Of a stretch of 64,000 bases of DNA, positions 1-11,998 are shown piece by piece. The notes below the pieces were generated by a model. It made no database searches and was not told where the DNA came from. It saw only the letters and a program-made list of their open reading frames with translations. The stretch covers positions 1 through 64,000 of the forward strand of contig OUQQ01000015.1 of NCBI GenBank assembly GCA_900404475.1, written 5' to 3'. Both the position numbers and the translations under genes were made by a program. The stretch is from Spongospora subterranea. Lineage: Eukaryota; Endomyxa; Phytomyxea; Plasmodiophorida; Plasmodiophoridae. The number at the start of each line of letters is the position of its first letter. Position 1 is the first letter of the stretch.

Positions 1-453
1 AGGGCCTTTGCAAGTATGATTCAGTATTTGCAGGCAACCCATGACAAGATACAGTAGAACCGCGACCTTTAACACGAACTTCATGTAAACGAATTACCGC
101 TCCAGGAATTATGCATGCCCCGCAAACATCATGCGAACAGCAGGAACGACCGTTGTCCGAAGCTCGAAGGCCAAAGATCTCGAAGTCGGATGCCCCACTA
201 TTCCATTCCCCATCCATGATAGCAAGTCCCCTCCTCCTCCATCTCTGCATGTAAAGGATAAAGGGTATTCCTCACTGTCTGCATAAATATCAAATTGAGG
301 TTCTGGGACGGATTTAAATGCCGTTTGTGGCGAATACGATTCTGTTTCGTTTGAGTACACATTCGATGATTGCGGTGAGCGTTTAGGCGTGTAATCGCCA
401 TTTGACAATGTGTTGGGTCGATGAAGGATCGCAGATTGGCAAACGGTCGCCAA
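1..453 (-). CDS. Partial Cys-containing hypothetical protein running off the left edge
   Basis: I do not recognise the family. An ATG at 453 opens a Ser/Thr/Asn-rich N-terminus (MATVCQSAILHRPNTLSNGD). The reading frame that looks like protein changes near 260-320, consistent with one short intron whose acceptor is ACATGCAG on the minus strand. From there an open frame reaches position 1 and carries a cluster of cysteines and a histidine (CCSHDVCGAC) followed by a beta-like stretch (PGAVIRLHEVRVKG). Such a Cys/His group could bind zinc, but nothing establishes that. The 3' end lies outside the window. The exact donor is unresolved: the best phase-compatible choice is a weak GTCCCAG site. Confidence 0.45.
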
Positions 454-1031
454 TTAACAACTCCTAAAGCGCCGGCTGTTGGACCATAACGCAGCGGGTC
501 ACCATATGTTCAAACTGAATGGAGCTTACGCGGTCGACATCTGTTTCACAAGAAAACGGCAATTTTTCAACTCAGACATTGAATCGAACAATTGGTGAAA
601 ATTACACTGGTGCATTCGTTATTGATATGTATGTTCGGATGGGTAATCATTGTAATGGAGATCTGTCGTAATCAATCAATCAATATGGAAGGCATCGATT
701 CACAAAGAGCGGGAAATAGGTATTCAACGACAGTTAACTTCTAAGCCTCAAACAGTTTTGTGCTGGTGATATGGCTTTCAAACCCAAAATCAAGTAATGC
801 TGAGTAAGTACATCAATTCTTAGAATTCAGTTTTCCATATCGTTGTTATCGCTTCTTTCAATAATATCGTATTAAGTTGATTTTTTGACGTTGAACTAAA
901 AGTTTGAACCTGGAAAAACGGGCAAGAATAGCCTGCTTGCTATGTTGAGGATCACTGCTACCTCTGCACATCACGTGATGATTGTTGACCCCGCCCGCCG
1001 TTAGACAAGATTTCAAAATGAGTCGCCGTTT
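454..1031. other. Intergenic, no gene seen
   Basis: No convincing open frame on either strand. The stretch lies between the left-edge gene, whose 5' end is at 453, and the 3' end of the GAF gene at 1032. It should therefore hold the promoter of the former and the 3' UTR of the latter. An AATAAA-type hexamer overlaps the GAF gene stop (CAATAAAAAC, minus strand). Confidence 0.5.
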
Positions 1032-3350
1032 TTATTGAACATCAAATAAATCCGGTTGGCGCATTAGTTGTTGATCGGCAACTTGATCAATCAACGAGTC
1101 GATTAATGCTAGTTCCGACCTCAGTTTAAACGTTTTCGAACGAGAGGCCTGGGGAGTTGTTGTTCAGATTTCGACAGCAGAGATAGACCGGCATGAACAA
1201 AATTTTTGGAATTACAGAAAAAATTGAAATTTTAAGGTACCTGAAGCTTCATCACGCTTTGTCGTGTGAGTTCATGGTAATCGACCAGCCCATTCACCTG
1301 TGTAAATGTATTGGTTCAAGCGGTGAATTCATCCTGGCAGTTGCCCGACCTTCTCTGCCGAGAATGCATTGCTGCACGTGGATCCCACGACGATTACTGC
1401 CACAACCTTATCATTGAGGCTGTGATGAACTGGCTGGATCAAGAGCGACGCCGTCGGACCATAGCCTTTCACATCTGCCAAGTACTCGTCGAACGTCGGA
1501 TGAAATCTGATAACCGTTGCGTTAGCGATGGGGGAAAACTCCAAACCATTGCGTGGGATCAACCTGTTGTCGGATGGGGTGTCGTTGATCACGAACGATT
1601 GATTGATGACGACGGCCTGAGCGGCCAATGATGATGACGCGAGCGAGACTCTTTGCGCATCTGATCATCTCTTAGGCCAACGAGCACAGCAATACCAGAA
1701 TCTACCTGGGTCTGAGCCATTATTACGATCAATGCAATATGTTGCTGGAATTCGCAATAAAATGTGGTTTCGGGTGAACAAACCATGGACAATCATTTCT
1801 GTGTAATCTCGATCGACGCCCAAAATGACGCAAAAATCGCTCCCGATATATGTGCCCATTTTCATCGCTAGTCCGTTGATCACCTTCACCGAATGATCGT
1901 GTTAATTTGGAGATGTTGAGGCGGTGGTCGATGGAGAGCCACTTACATTGTCAATATCTGCCATCGACATCAGCGACTCGGCAGTGTTGAACAGACCCGA
2001 CAATTTATGGCGATCTTTCAGCGTCCTCTGTAGCAGATTGTCGTTCGATATCCGCAATGCAGTATACGATGCAATCAACTGCATCATGGATTGCTCAGCC
2101 ACGGTGAAGCAGTGGCCGTTAGCGATCTGGAAATGCCCAAACCAAGACGAGATATTTAGCAGACTATCAAGCGGCGATGACGATCGGGGGAACAACCTTA
2201 TCTGCACATTGATATAAACCGATCGCTTTTTGGGTATACGGATCCCTCATCGGTATACAGAGCATCGCTCGCGATGGGCCATCGGCATCTGGATCGAATA
2301 GCGGGTCCTTGGACGCGTTGATGACCCGGATCGGTTCAGATGCGAATATCGAGGAACCGGTAATACCTCGGCCGGATGGAATCTGCCACAGCAACACAGA
2401 TTGCCTGCTGTCAGACCACGCCATTAAAACTCTGTTTCGGTCGGTGCCAACGTTACTGGCCAGTAGCGTTACCCTGCCAAGAAACGTTTCCGGCCAGTAC
2501 CGAGCATTTTTCACTCACCCTGAGAACTGCCTCGCTGCGTAAATAATTCGACGCTACCGACGTTAGCTCTCCGGTCAACTCATCGGCGAAGAAGACGGCG
2601 GTGCGAGCGCACGACAACAGACGAGGTAGCAGTTTGCACGCATCGCGGAGCACTTGTCGAATGTCGCCACGAGCCGATAGGCCCGTTAGCATCTCCACCA
2701 GGTCGCCGGATATGATCGCAGCGTTGACCTTTCCCGCTCCACCGCTACCAAACACGGTTATGGGTTTTTGAGTAATGAAGGTCCGATATCCGTTTTCGTA
2801 AACAACCTTGGCAAATGCCGTCTTGGACCAGAATGCCAACGTCGTGCCGATTGTGGCGCCGCTTTTAAGCAACTTGTCAATGTTTGCAGTCGCCTTTCGA
2901 GTAACCTCACCTAGATTGTCATCAGGTAATAAGGGAATGACCGGCTTTTGCTTTACATTGTACCTTGTCGTCATGGAGATGTTTCTTATCCTTATTAACG
3001 ATGTCGGTTGGGATTTTGATTTGTACAATGTCGTCATGATCTAAGCCGGCTATAGCATGAAGATCGCCGCCGGTTGATTGAATATAGTTCTCAAGGTTGT
3101 GACACCTCAACGATAATCGACCTATTTGCTCCCGCTGAAGGTCAACTAGTTTCTGATAAGCCCCGATCCCTAAGTTAACAAGTGTTGTGTAAGAACGTCG
3201 ATCATTCGATATTGACCGCCATTTGTTACGCTCTCGATTAGATTGCTCCGATTTTGCTGTATTTTCCTCCTCTATTTCCTCTTTCGATCGTTCGATGCCC
3301 GTGAAATTCAACGCGAATGATTTTCTCTCTACGACAACGTTCAGATTCAT
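1032..3350 (-). CDS. Multi-GAF domain protein, no catalytic domain seen
   Basis: GAF domains bind small ligands such as cyclic nucleotides, or act as dimerisation modules. The N-terminus is charged and helical (LVDLQREQIGRLSLRCHNLE). A first GAF follows (around 2500-2930, DACKLLPRLLSCARTAVFFAD). It continues at 2170-2510 as IPSGRGITGSSIFASEPIRV and AMLCIPMRDPYTQKAIGLYQ, and closes with FTVAEQSMMQLIASYTALRI. After a helix (LLQRTLKDRHKLSGLFNTAE) a second GAF spans 1890-1330 (VINGLAMKMGTYIGSDFCVI, then LLIQPVHHSLNDKVVAVIVV). Exons are joined by short introns, one with donor CAG|GTAGATTC near 1705. The last exon ends at a TAA at 1032-1034. No phosphodiesterase, cyclase or kinase domain fits in the span. 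The start at 3350 is the best ATG, but a small open frame at 3358-3567 could be upstream exon sequence. Confidence 0.7.
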
Positions 3351-3613
3351 AACAGGTTTACATCGGTTGAGTTTTGCATACCCGACGACATATTAAGTCT
3401 GCGATATTAAAGTCGAATGTACGTCCATTGATCGTAGGTATGGTTCTATCATAATCGTTGCAAAAAAACAAGGTTGACATTCCATAAGACAAAAGCAATG
3501 GTGTTGAGCACCACACCACCGAGTTCGTTGACATCGTCGTACTAATCGCAACTTTGACCAGGTTCAACCAACAGATTCACTGATTCTATAAACAAGATGG
3601 CTATTTATTCCTT

Positions 3614-6600
3614 CTAGATATTATTACGTACACCAGCATGAGCTGGTACGGGACTTGGTTGTAATTTGAATAATGAGCAAACCAAGGGATGCATCAAACA
3701 ATAATGGACGTATTCTTCGAAATCGAGAGTATCATCACTGTCGGTAAACACAGCATCAATGAATTTATCGGCTGCCGCTTCTGCCCCTTCGCAACCTGAC
3801 AGAAAGTGATTAGCATCGAGATAAATCGCTGTTGAGTGAATACATTACCGTTATATGTGGCCTCAAGCATGACTATCATCTGATGAAATTCATTTCTACA
3901 TATAAGATTATCGTTGTCAAGGTCTGCGAAGACAAACGCCAGTTGCATTCGCAGTTCATTGTCGCCCTTGAGGAGAATATGAGATATAACTAAAAACTCC
4001 CCAAAATCAATATGTGAAGTCCCATTTGTGTCGATCACAGTGAATAATCTGTCCATTAGGCCAGACAATAATCCGTGATCACGCCATGAAGCGCCAATTC
4101 TGATCAAGCATTCGTTGGATTTGATCACACGATGGAAACGAAAACGCAATTGACTCACTTTTTGAATACAGAATGTTGCAATGCGTGTTGAAGCCATGTT
4201 GAATTCGGTATGGATGCATGCAACAGGATGTGCCATGGAGCTGGTGATAGAAACGCCTTCCACAATTGTGCCACCTCCGATTCGGAGAAATCATAATGAT
4301 TTTCGACATTCAACAACGTGGATGGCCTAGTTTTGGCCATAGTTGATAAATCTAAGTAATCAAAATCTAACACAGATCCATTACCTTATCTCCAAGCATG
4401 TGGCAACAACGTCTTTTTCGTGTAATTCCCTAAGCACGGTTATGCTAGGAGAGAGAGCATTGACCTCTATGTCCTTCAACATGTCGTGAACAGGTGGCAA
4501 GCTCGCGTTTATATCATGAAGGAAAAACATTAACAATTCGCTCTCGGACGTCATCTCCATGATACGCGCAGAGCATGATCGAAATATTTGCAGGGCAAAC
4601 AGGAATATCATTTCATCGCCAAACAAGAAAATCACATCCCACAGAACCAGAACATCAGCAAACCGGACTGGAGACTCCATAAATAGGCATAGAAACCATG
4701 ACCTGAGAAACCATATCAGCACACAGGGGAACGCCTGTGAAGAATTACGTCGTACACGGTGAATGTGTCGATGTTGACTGAATGAGCTGTAAGATGATTA
4801 TATAAGAGCGGCTGGTGGTATGCTAATAAATCCTTCAAGACTTTTTGATCCCGCAAAAGAGCGCACATTGATTTGCAATAATAGCCAACTCGATTCTCGA
4901 TCATGCAAGAGAGAACCCAGAAAGCATCTTCTTCTGATAGGACCGTCAACAATACCCCGCAAAGGTTGTTCATTGATTGACAGTATCCAACCTACGACCG
5001 GTCGATTCAGAAAACAGCAATCAATCCGTGGTAAGTTTACAGTTTCACTATTGCGAAGGCAATAAGCGGACAGAACTCTTTCTAATTGCATCACACCCGC
5101 GTCGGTCTGGAACAAATCCGTAAAAGGGAGAGTCCGCCTGACGTCCTTCTGGATTTCGATTTGGGCGGGGACCCCATGAACGCTGGCAATGTGCACGAGG
5201 GTGTCATAGTAAGTTCGATCGAAACACGATCGTATATCGTCACTTCCAGACAGCAATTTCCAGACCTGTTAGGCATGGACATCATTACAGATAAACGATG
5301 GTGTAAAGCCATATGCGCCACTACCTGAGCCCGACATTCTTTCGGGATGCCCTGACGTGTCAGCACCTGAATGTCAGGGTATGACCTAATTCGTTCGGCT
5401 TGACTTCTGCACTGTTCGAGCACATCAGCCCAAATGCCAATGCTTGTGTTTTCCGCTAATGTGATCAATGGCGCAATCTGAAACGATTTTCTGCTCGACG
5501 ACCCAGTAAACGAGCTATCAATGGTCCTGCCGTTTTCTGACTTCAACGTGACGTTTTGGACCAAGGGCCTGATTCTTACTCTGACATCAACGAGTTAGAT
5601 CGAGAAAGATCGCATGATGACTTTCGTCGAGGATTGAACGATGCTGACGATTGCCGCCTAAGTTCGTGTTGTATTTTGGAACTTTCCGCAGCCGAAAAGG
5701 GGTGAACTATTTGGCTCGCTCGGCGAACACTTTCTTGATTAACTGGGGGATTTAGCCCAAGCGCGATGCCCCTTGTGAAACTGTTCAATTAGACAGAAGT
5801 CATCCCGAAAATGACTTACGGTTTCTTGAAGACAGACCACGCCGTAGGAGAACTTGACATCGACGCGCTCGAAGGTGAAAGGTCTGATTGAGGAGTGTCT
5901 AAAACCATTTGAAGCGATGAGCATGCCTCGTCCAGATTTTGAATGAGTTGTTCATCGATGGCGCTTCCGCCCTCGGACGATTTGAATTGGATCGTCGCAC
6001 CACTCTGACCACATTGCAATCTTAATACCACTCAACATCACTAACATCGAGATGCTGAGTTACTTGCAGGGCTTTCATCACTTTGAGCAAAAGTGAGGGT
6101 TGCAAAGCCATACGAATCTGGCCTCTCCGATCTTCACCAGCCATTTTGGCGAGAAGCACAATGAACGCTGCTGCACTAGCTACAGTCAATGTCCCGTCCT
6201 CGTTGGTTGCAGTCTGCAACAATCTGCAAATAGCTTGTGCGACGCCGGCATTGAGATGTACTAATGTATTTGGAGTTCCAGCAATGCAAGTAAAAAACGA
6301 TGCGAACGCCGCGGAACTAAAAAACCAAATTTTAGGCGATCATGAAGCGTGACACGCTCAGCTTTTACGTCTCTGGATCTGGTTGCGGTTTTCTATCAGT
6401 AAACAGTAGCATGGCTTTCGTGACAGCAGGAATGAACCGTCTAGCAACTTCAGAGCATATGGATTTATGCGTCGTTGATAATTGTGTAATAACTCGAAGC
6501 GTTGCACCTGAGCGGGCCATTTATCAGGGTGAGTATCAAAATAAGGAAACCGCAACTACCGATAGTAATCCATGCCTCAACGGATGGTAAATCGGATTCG

Positions 6601-8696
6601 AGGTACAGTAATAAACTGTCAAACAAATGAAGTAACCGCGATAGGATCTTTTCATCTTCGATTTCCGACAGACTCATTTGTACGGCTAATCGGCCTATAT
6701 AACGAGAATGTTAGCAAATGATTTACAATAGGCTATTGTAAGACCTAGGCACCATACGGCTTGAACAGCAGCGTCAATTTGATAGGCGTTCACTACTTGT
6801 TTGTTGGGTGTATCGACATGTGCTGATGTATGATTGCCTCCAGCGTTGGATTTTGGCGATGAGCAAATCGCCAATGTGTCATATAGGTTAATTCTGAACG
6901 ACAATGTATCTAGCATATGACCATCTCTATCCGCAACGGCAGAAAGGATTCCGACAGCGTGATAGATATGCTGAACTGCCTCAAGCCGTGATCGTTCTGT
7001 AGAATGTACTTTATATGATTAACGAGTCAGAAAAGCTTTCGCCCATATCTATACCAAGATCAGGGGCAGCAGGAACATTCAACACGGGTAATGATGACGT
7101 TAACATCGGTAATACGAGATTCCAAGTAGATGATTGATTACAGAAATTTTCGTGGCGAGTTATTATAGTGTCAATGAGCCCCAATACAACCTATGAATGC
7201 CGATAGCTCAACGGATCTGTTAGCACAATCGATACGATTTACCAATAGAGTCGTTCTTTCGTGACAAAACGATATGAAACGAGGAATGATATCGTTGCAT
7301 TCGGCACAAAGCTCATCCAATGCCGTTTTATCTCCCTCAATGGCCATGTTAGCTAGGACTAGTGCCGTCAATTCCACTTCGCGAGCCGACGAATCTGTGT
7401 TCAATTTTGCCAGCAACATGGCCAGAAGACCATCCTTAAGTAAAGTTGATACAGCTGCTGCGCTACACGCCAGATTACCTAATTAGTAAGATAATTCAAC
7501 AACACTGCCAAAAATGCATGATATCATTCAGAAATACCCAAAGTTCGAAGCGCTGCTCTGATCAAAGACGTCTGTGTGTGATGGTCTTGTAAAACATTTC
7601 CCAAAATGCGCCCGCCTCCAGCTGATACAATCTCGATTCTTGATTGCTCTCCGTCGGCACAGAGGTTGGTGAGGACAAATGTCGCTGACTAAAACAATTG
7701 GTATCTATCATCATATTCCAACATTGATACCGATATGTCGGCACATACCTCCAGCAAACGATGCTCTTGGCGGTGCATAGACATAATCAATAATAATTCG
7801 TTAATTGCGTCATTATCAATCATGATATGGCTGTTGATATGTGACGAAACTGCAAGATTGGCAAGCGCATAGCAACACTGATCAATCATCTCAGCGTTGG
7901 AGCGATTGGCTTTCATTATGGCTAATATAGCCTGGGAATTAACTCTGACTCAAACGATTCGTCTATCGGATACAAGGAACCTACTTGAATCCCTTGACAC
8001 TTCCCAATTGCGGCACGAGCATCGCTGTCGAAAGCCATGTTGCCCAGGAGGAGCAAGCCATCACATATAATCCTGTCGTCCGACGCTCTGGCAGGATTCG
8101 ACAAAATGTCGATCACAGTCTTGGGAATCATGGCCTGAACGACAACTTGAATGTACGAATCGACAGACGCCACACGATATAACGCCCGGATCACTTCGTT
8201 AGAGGCGTCAATTTCAGGCTGCCGAGCTAATTCGACCTAGGACCTTTTCAGAAACGACACATCGAATTGAAATGCTTGCTCTTACCAAAACATCCAAACC
8301 ACGGTAATCATATGTGAACTTATCGAGCCCTGTCGAGTTTGAAGTCCCGGGATCTGGAAGTTTGGTGATAAAGCGAAGTGCGATCCGCAATTGATCGCAA
8401 AGGTTTTCGTCATTAGCAACGTTCACTGCAACCGACGATCGGAAAATGGACACACAAAGACTAACAGCGTCCTCTTGGGCGAGAGAATAAAGTTGTGATC
8501 TCAGGCTAAGGCTCTCATCGATCAGTTGACCGAAGCTTGAATCGTTGATTGGGGATTTTTTGTCGAAATCACATTCTTCACTAAGGTTCGGGATTATTTG
8601 CAGATACCCCTTGTCACCTGAACCACCGGGTTTAACAAGGTCGCCAATATAGTTGTCTTTTGAATTCGTCACGACTGGACGAAATAAAGACTCCAT
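3614..8696 (-). CDS. ARM-repeat / TBC RabGAP / EF-hand protein (TBC1D8/9-like C-terminal half)
   Basis: A TBC domain accelerates GTP hydrolysis by Rab GTPases on membranes. Exons from 8696 to about 6065 encode armadillo-like helices (LLLLGNMAFDSDARAAIGKC; MIDQCCYALANLAVSSHINS). An in-phase 59-nt intron at 6005-6063 (GTAACT..TCAG) joins them to a Ser-rich linker and a TBC domain at about 5400-4400. TBC landmarks are TRQGIPKECRAQ, VGYCQSMNNLCG, EEDAFWVLSCMIENR and VLVLWDVIFLFGDEM. A 58-nt phase-2 intron (4327-4384) leads to EF-hands: DTNGTSHIDFGEF, DLDNDNLICRNEF and, after another intron, TDSDDTLDFEEY, ending at the TAG at 3614. TBC followed by EF-hand is the layout of TBC1D8/9. There the N-terminus is GRAM domains, here it is ARM repeats. 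I could not find the IxxDxxR finger: the restored motif reads QIEIQKDVRRTLP. The alternative is two or three separate genes, but the phases fit one. Confidence 0.72.
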
Positions 8697-8788
8697 TAGC
8701 GACAATGACGAGAGTTTCAGGACGCGTGCCTAACGTGAGCGGGATCATAGCAAGATATAAAATTACTTGCAGGCACTCTATGCCGATT

Positions 8789-10762
8789 TTATGGTGTTAA
8801 AACAAAACTAGTAAATAACGACCATAGAGAGTGATCTGGATCGGATTCAAAAGAGGGACAGGACGGTAAACGTTGGTCCAGTGAGCATGAAGGTTGAACC
8901 TGAGTTTACAAGTAATTACATTGCTGTTCGATCGATATCCTCTGTCGAGGTTTATTCAGAATGATTACCTTGATCGACATTTGACCAACGTTGCTCGGAT
9001 CAAATTGATAATACCCCTGTATAAACGAGAATCCCGTCAATAACCCGCTGAGATCAACATTGCAACTCCCAATGCTGAACGATTCTCTGTTTGCGAGTTT
9101 CAATGTCTCCAGGCGCGCAAAGAGAGCAGCGGTGCTTACTGTTCTACCGACGCTGGCAAATCCCGAATACCAATTAAACGTATCACCATGACAGAGTTGC
9201 GACAGAGGTCGATTAATGCACTGTGATTGAACATGAACTTGTGATTGATGTCCAGATACCTAACCGGGTAATCAAGGAGGCTGCTGGTATACACCTATTA
9301 ATGTGATCAGTAGAAACGCGTTTGAATGATTCGGGAAATCACCTGGCTTCCGAACTGAATTCTGACGACAACTTTGCCCGGTGTTGCACTATTTAGACAA
9401 CAATTGCACCAATGGTCGATATTTATAGACAAGGTATCGGGTGTAATCCCTGACAAAGATGGGTCAAATACCGGTCCAGGCTTGGGCTCGATGAATGGAA
9501 GTCCTTCAAACTGGCCAGGTGATGATAAGGGCAATACATTTCCTTCGCTGGTTTGGAGAATAGATTGGCGCCACCATGCATTTGACTGACCGCAGGTGAC
9601 TGGAATCGTTGAAATAATTGCTGATGGTGGTGAATGTATCCTAATATAGGACGAACTATCTGTGTGTGTATCGATTGAGAAATACGGATCTTCAATTATC
9701 GCAGAAATGCTGGGACGATTTTCCATCTGAAGAAAGAGCGCTCAGACTAAAAGATTAAGCTCACTGGTGACGGGATTTACAGTAGAATCGAGAATGGACT
9801 TAAGGAGACTAAATAAATGTCTATCAATTTCTTCTGACAATTCAGACACCCGATCGACAATAAAAACGGAAGAATTTGTGCCCAGGTGTTTCAGAAAGTA
9901 TCGTTGCCGTTGCAAAATCTGACCAGCATCAACTCCATAGACTAAAACTATATAAACTTTACTGCTCAACACGCATTGAATATGATAGAATTTACACATT
10001 GATTGTCCTGAATATATCTCCATGATACAGCAGGCAATGGACCAGATGTCGGATGCTTTGTCATATTTACAATTATGGTCCGATAGAAGATGTTCTGGTG
10101 AGCAATAATCTTGATGGATGTCTTGGCAACGGCCGTTCCCCACTAAAATAGGGATCGGTGGAAGAAGGATCTGATCATTGATGACCCTTAAGGTCAAGGA
10201 ATGAATATCTCCATGAGCGATGTTGTGACAATGTAAATTTCGGATTGACCAAGTAAGAGACTGGATCCAAGATATAATTATGTTCTCGTCAAGACGCTGG
10301 TTCCGTAATATCACAGATCTAAGCCTCGGTAAGGCAACCGATTCAAACACAGCACATACGGGTGGCCACATCGTGCTCTGAAAGAACGACTTAAAGCAGT
10401 GCGTAAACGAAAGGAAGCAAAAACTTAAATGGGCGATTTTTCCACCGATTGATAGCAATCGAAACAATTTTACGCTTTATCATGAACATCGTAGAAAAAT
10501 TACATACATTATTCCACAGTTGGCTGCTATCATCAGCATGCACAGCAAAAACTTCTGTGGCGCTGGTTCGCTGAGCCTTTATCATTGATAGCAAAGCCTG
10601 TATTCTTTCACTAATTTTTTCACTATAATGCTCGGGCAAAGTGACCCAATGGCAGAACAGGTTCCAGTTATTTGGTTCCTTCACGGCCCGTGCAGGATAT
10701 ACGACATATCCTGTCGCGACATGGCGAATGCATCTGCTCTTATCAACAACGAACCGGTCCAT
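8789..10762 (-). CDS. Protein kinase-like (probable pseudokinase) protein
   Basis: The first exon (start ATG 10762) has no obvious glycine loop or VAIK lysine. After an intron a C-lobe-like region appears. The catalytic loop reads NIAHGDIHSLTLRV, so the Asp is kept but the HRDxKxxN Asn is lost. The DFG site is replaced (ILVGNGRCQD). An activation-segment SPEHLL and an F-helix YDKASDIWSIACCIMEIYSG follow, and the lobe closes with MENRPSISAIIEDPYFS after an intron at about 9727-9760. C-terminal exons (INRPLSQLCHGDTFNWYSGF; NVDLSGLLTGFSFIQGYYQF) match nothing I know. The last exon ends at a TAA at 8789. Kinase-like segments also occur in BEACH proteins such as WDR81/lvsG, but no BEACH domain is seen here. 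I infer it is catalytically dead. Confidence 0.6.
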
Positions 10763-11319
10763 ACCATTATGAGATGTTCCACAGATGTTTCACAGCACGG
10801 TCGGAGATGTGTGGCTGCAACGTGGGAGCAACCACTGACCACCCATGAAACGAATCACACGATACAACCTCCCGGTCACCATCGGACTGAGGAGAAGTCC
10901 CATAATCGTTCGTCGATCACAAGTTGAATTTAAGTCCGCGGGTTGTCGATCGCCTCGCCATTCATACATGCTGGTCGTCCATTGGGTTCATTGTGCTTAG
11001 TCCAGTGATCACCGGTTCAACCATGGCGAAGAGAAAATAGGAATGGTTAAACAAGGTGGAATGCGATTCTCACGCCGTCTGCCTTGTGCCGCCGTGCCAC
11101 ACTGATATTTAACTGAATAATCGATTGAATCACGATTGTGTGCAGTTCTTTTTACAATGGGCTTTAATCAACAAAACAGTTGACGCTTTGAGGAGCTTCC
11201 ACTCTGGGTTTACTTAATGGACTGAGGAAAGACATAACATTCTGTTGATATCTGATGATCAAATGTGCTGCCCCATTTTGTAGTAGGTAGAGATCTACGG
11301 TTGGTTAAATATAGCTTTT
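10763..11319. other. Intergenic, no gene seen
   Basis: The stretch separates the 5' end of the pseudokinase gene from the 3' end of YKT6. Short open frames exist on the plus strand over the pseudokinase start, but they look antisense to it. I see no RNA gene or repeat. Confidence 0.45.
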
Positions 11320-11998
11320 TTAATAATATGAACAGCACTGGTTATTCTTCTTGGCAGTCTTGTAAAAGGCAACTGACATGCCAGACAGGTCTTCTGATTT
11401 CGCCATTAAGCTGTCAATAGTCTCGCCGCGCTTCAAGATCTCTTCAATGTTTTTGTGCATCACTGTTTTAACTTCGTCGAGGTTTTTCTGGACTTGTGCC
11501 AATTTGTCAGCCTCAATCGGATCCTGAAACCTTTGAAAATCTTCCACCATATTCTTGAATGTTAAATTCATGTCGTCTGTGGCTTGTTGCCAACCAGTCG
11601 GGTTCTCAGCAACCATACTCTTCATAAACTCTGCAAGTACATTGAATGCACTTTTCAGTGGATATTGATGGTCCGCGATAACCGTTCCAGCTAATTTATC
11701 TTCTCGAACATAAACCTACCAAATGATGTTATTAGCCTCATGAATAAAACAAAAATATAAATTTCTATAATGCTCATACATAGCATTGGTATGGCTTTTC
11801 AGTGAAAGATATCGATAACGATTGGCGTTGACCGACTTGTGTTCTTTGGCAACTCGTACGTGATGTGAAAGCTAAAAATTCGCGAGCGGTACCTCTTTGG
11901 AAATAACCAAACGAGCTTAGATCGTCAATCGACAACAACTTTACTGGAGCAGTGGCGTCGTCCTTCCACAGAAACAAAGACGCGAACAGTATCTTCAT
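11320..11998 (-). CDS. YKT6: R-SNARE YKT6
   Basis: YKT6 is a lipid-anchored R-SNARE acting in ER-Golgi, endosomal and autophagosomal fusion. Exon 1 (11998-11780) gives the longin domain start (LLSIDDLSSFGYFQRGTARE, then TSRTSCQRTQVGQRQS). A 64-nt phase-0 intron at 11716-11779 (GTATGA..GGTAG) restores the conserved YVREDKLAGTVIADHQYPLK. The SNARE helix follows (KLAQVQKNLDEVKTVMHKNI) with the zero-layer arginine in LKRGETIDSLM. The protein ends NNQCCSYY: two cysteines placed as in the usual YKT6 CC-x-x-x tail, giving a palmitoylated Cys and a prenylated CaaX Cys (CSYY). Length is about 192 residues, close to the family's ~200. The terminal Tyr in the CaaX box is unusual. Confidence 0.93.

Noticed and set aside
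4340..4340. ATG at 4340 as start of a separate EF-hand gene
   Set aside because: It lies inside the 58-nt intron whose removal joins TBC and EF-hand exons in phase; kept only as an alternative.
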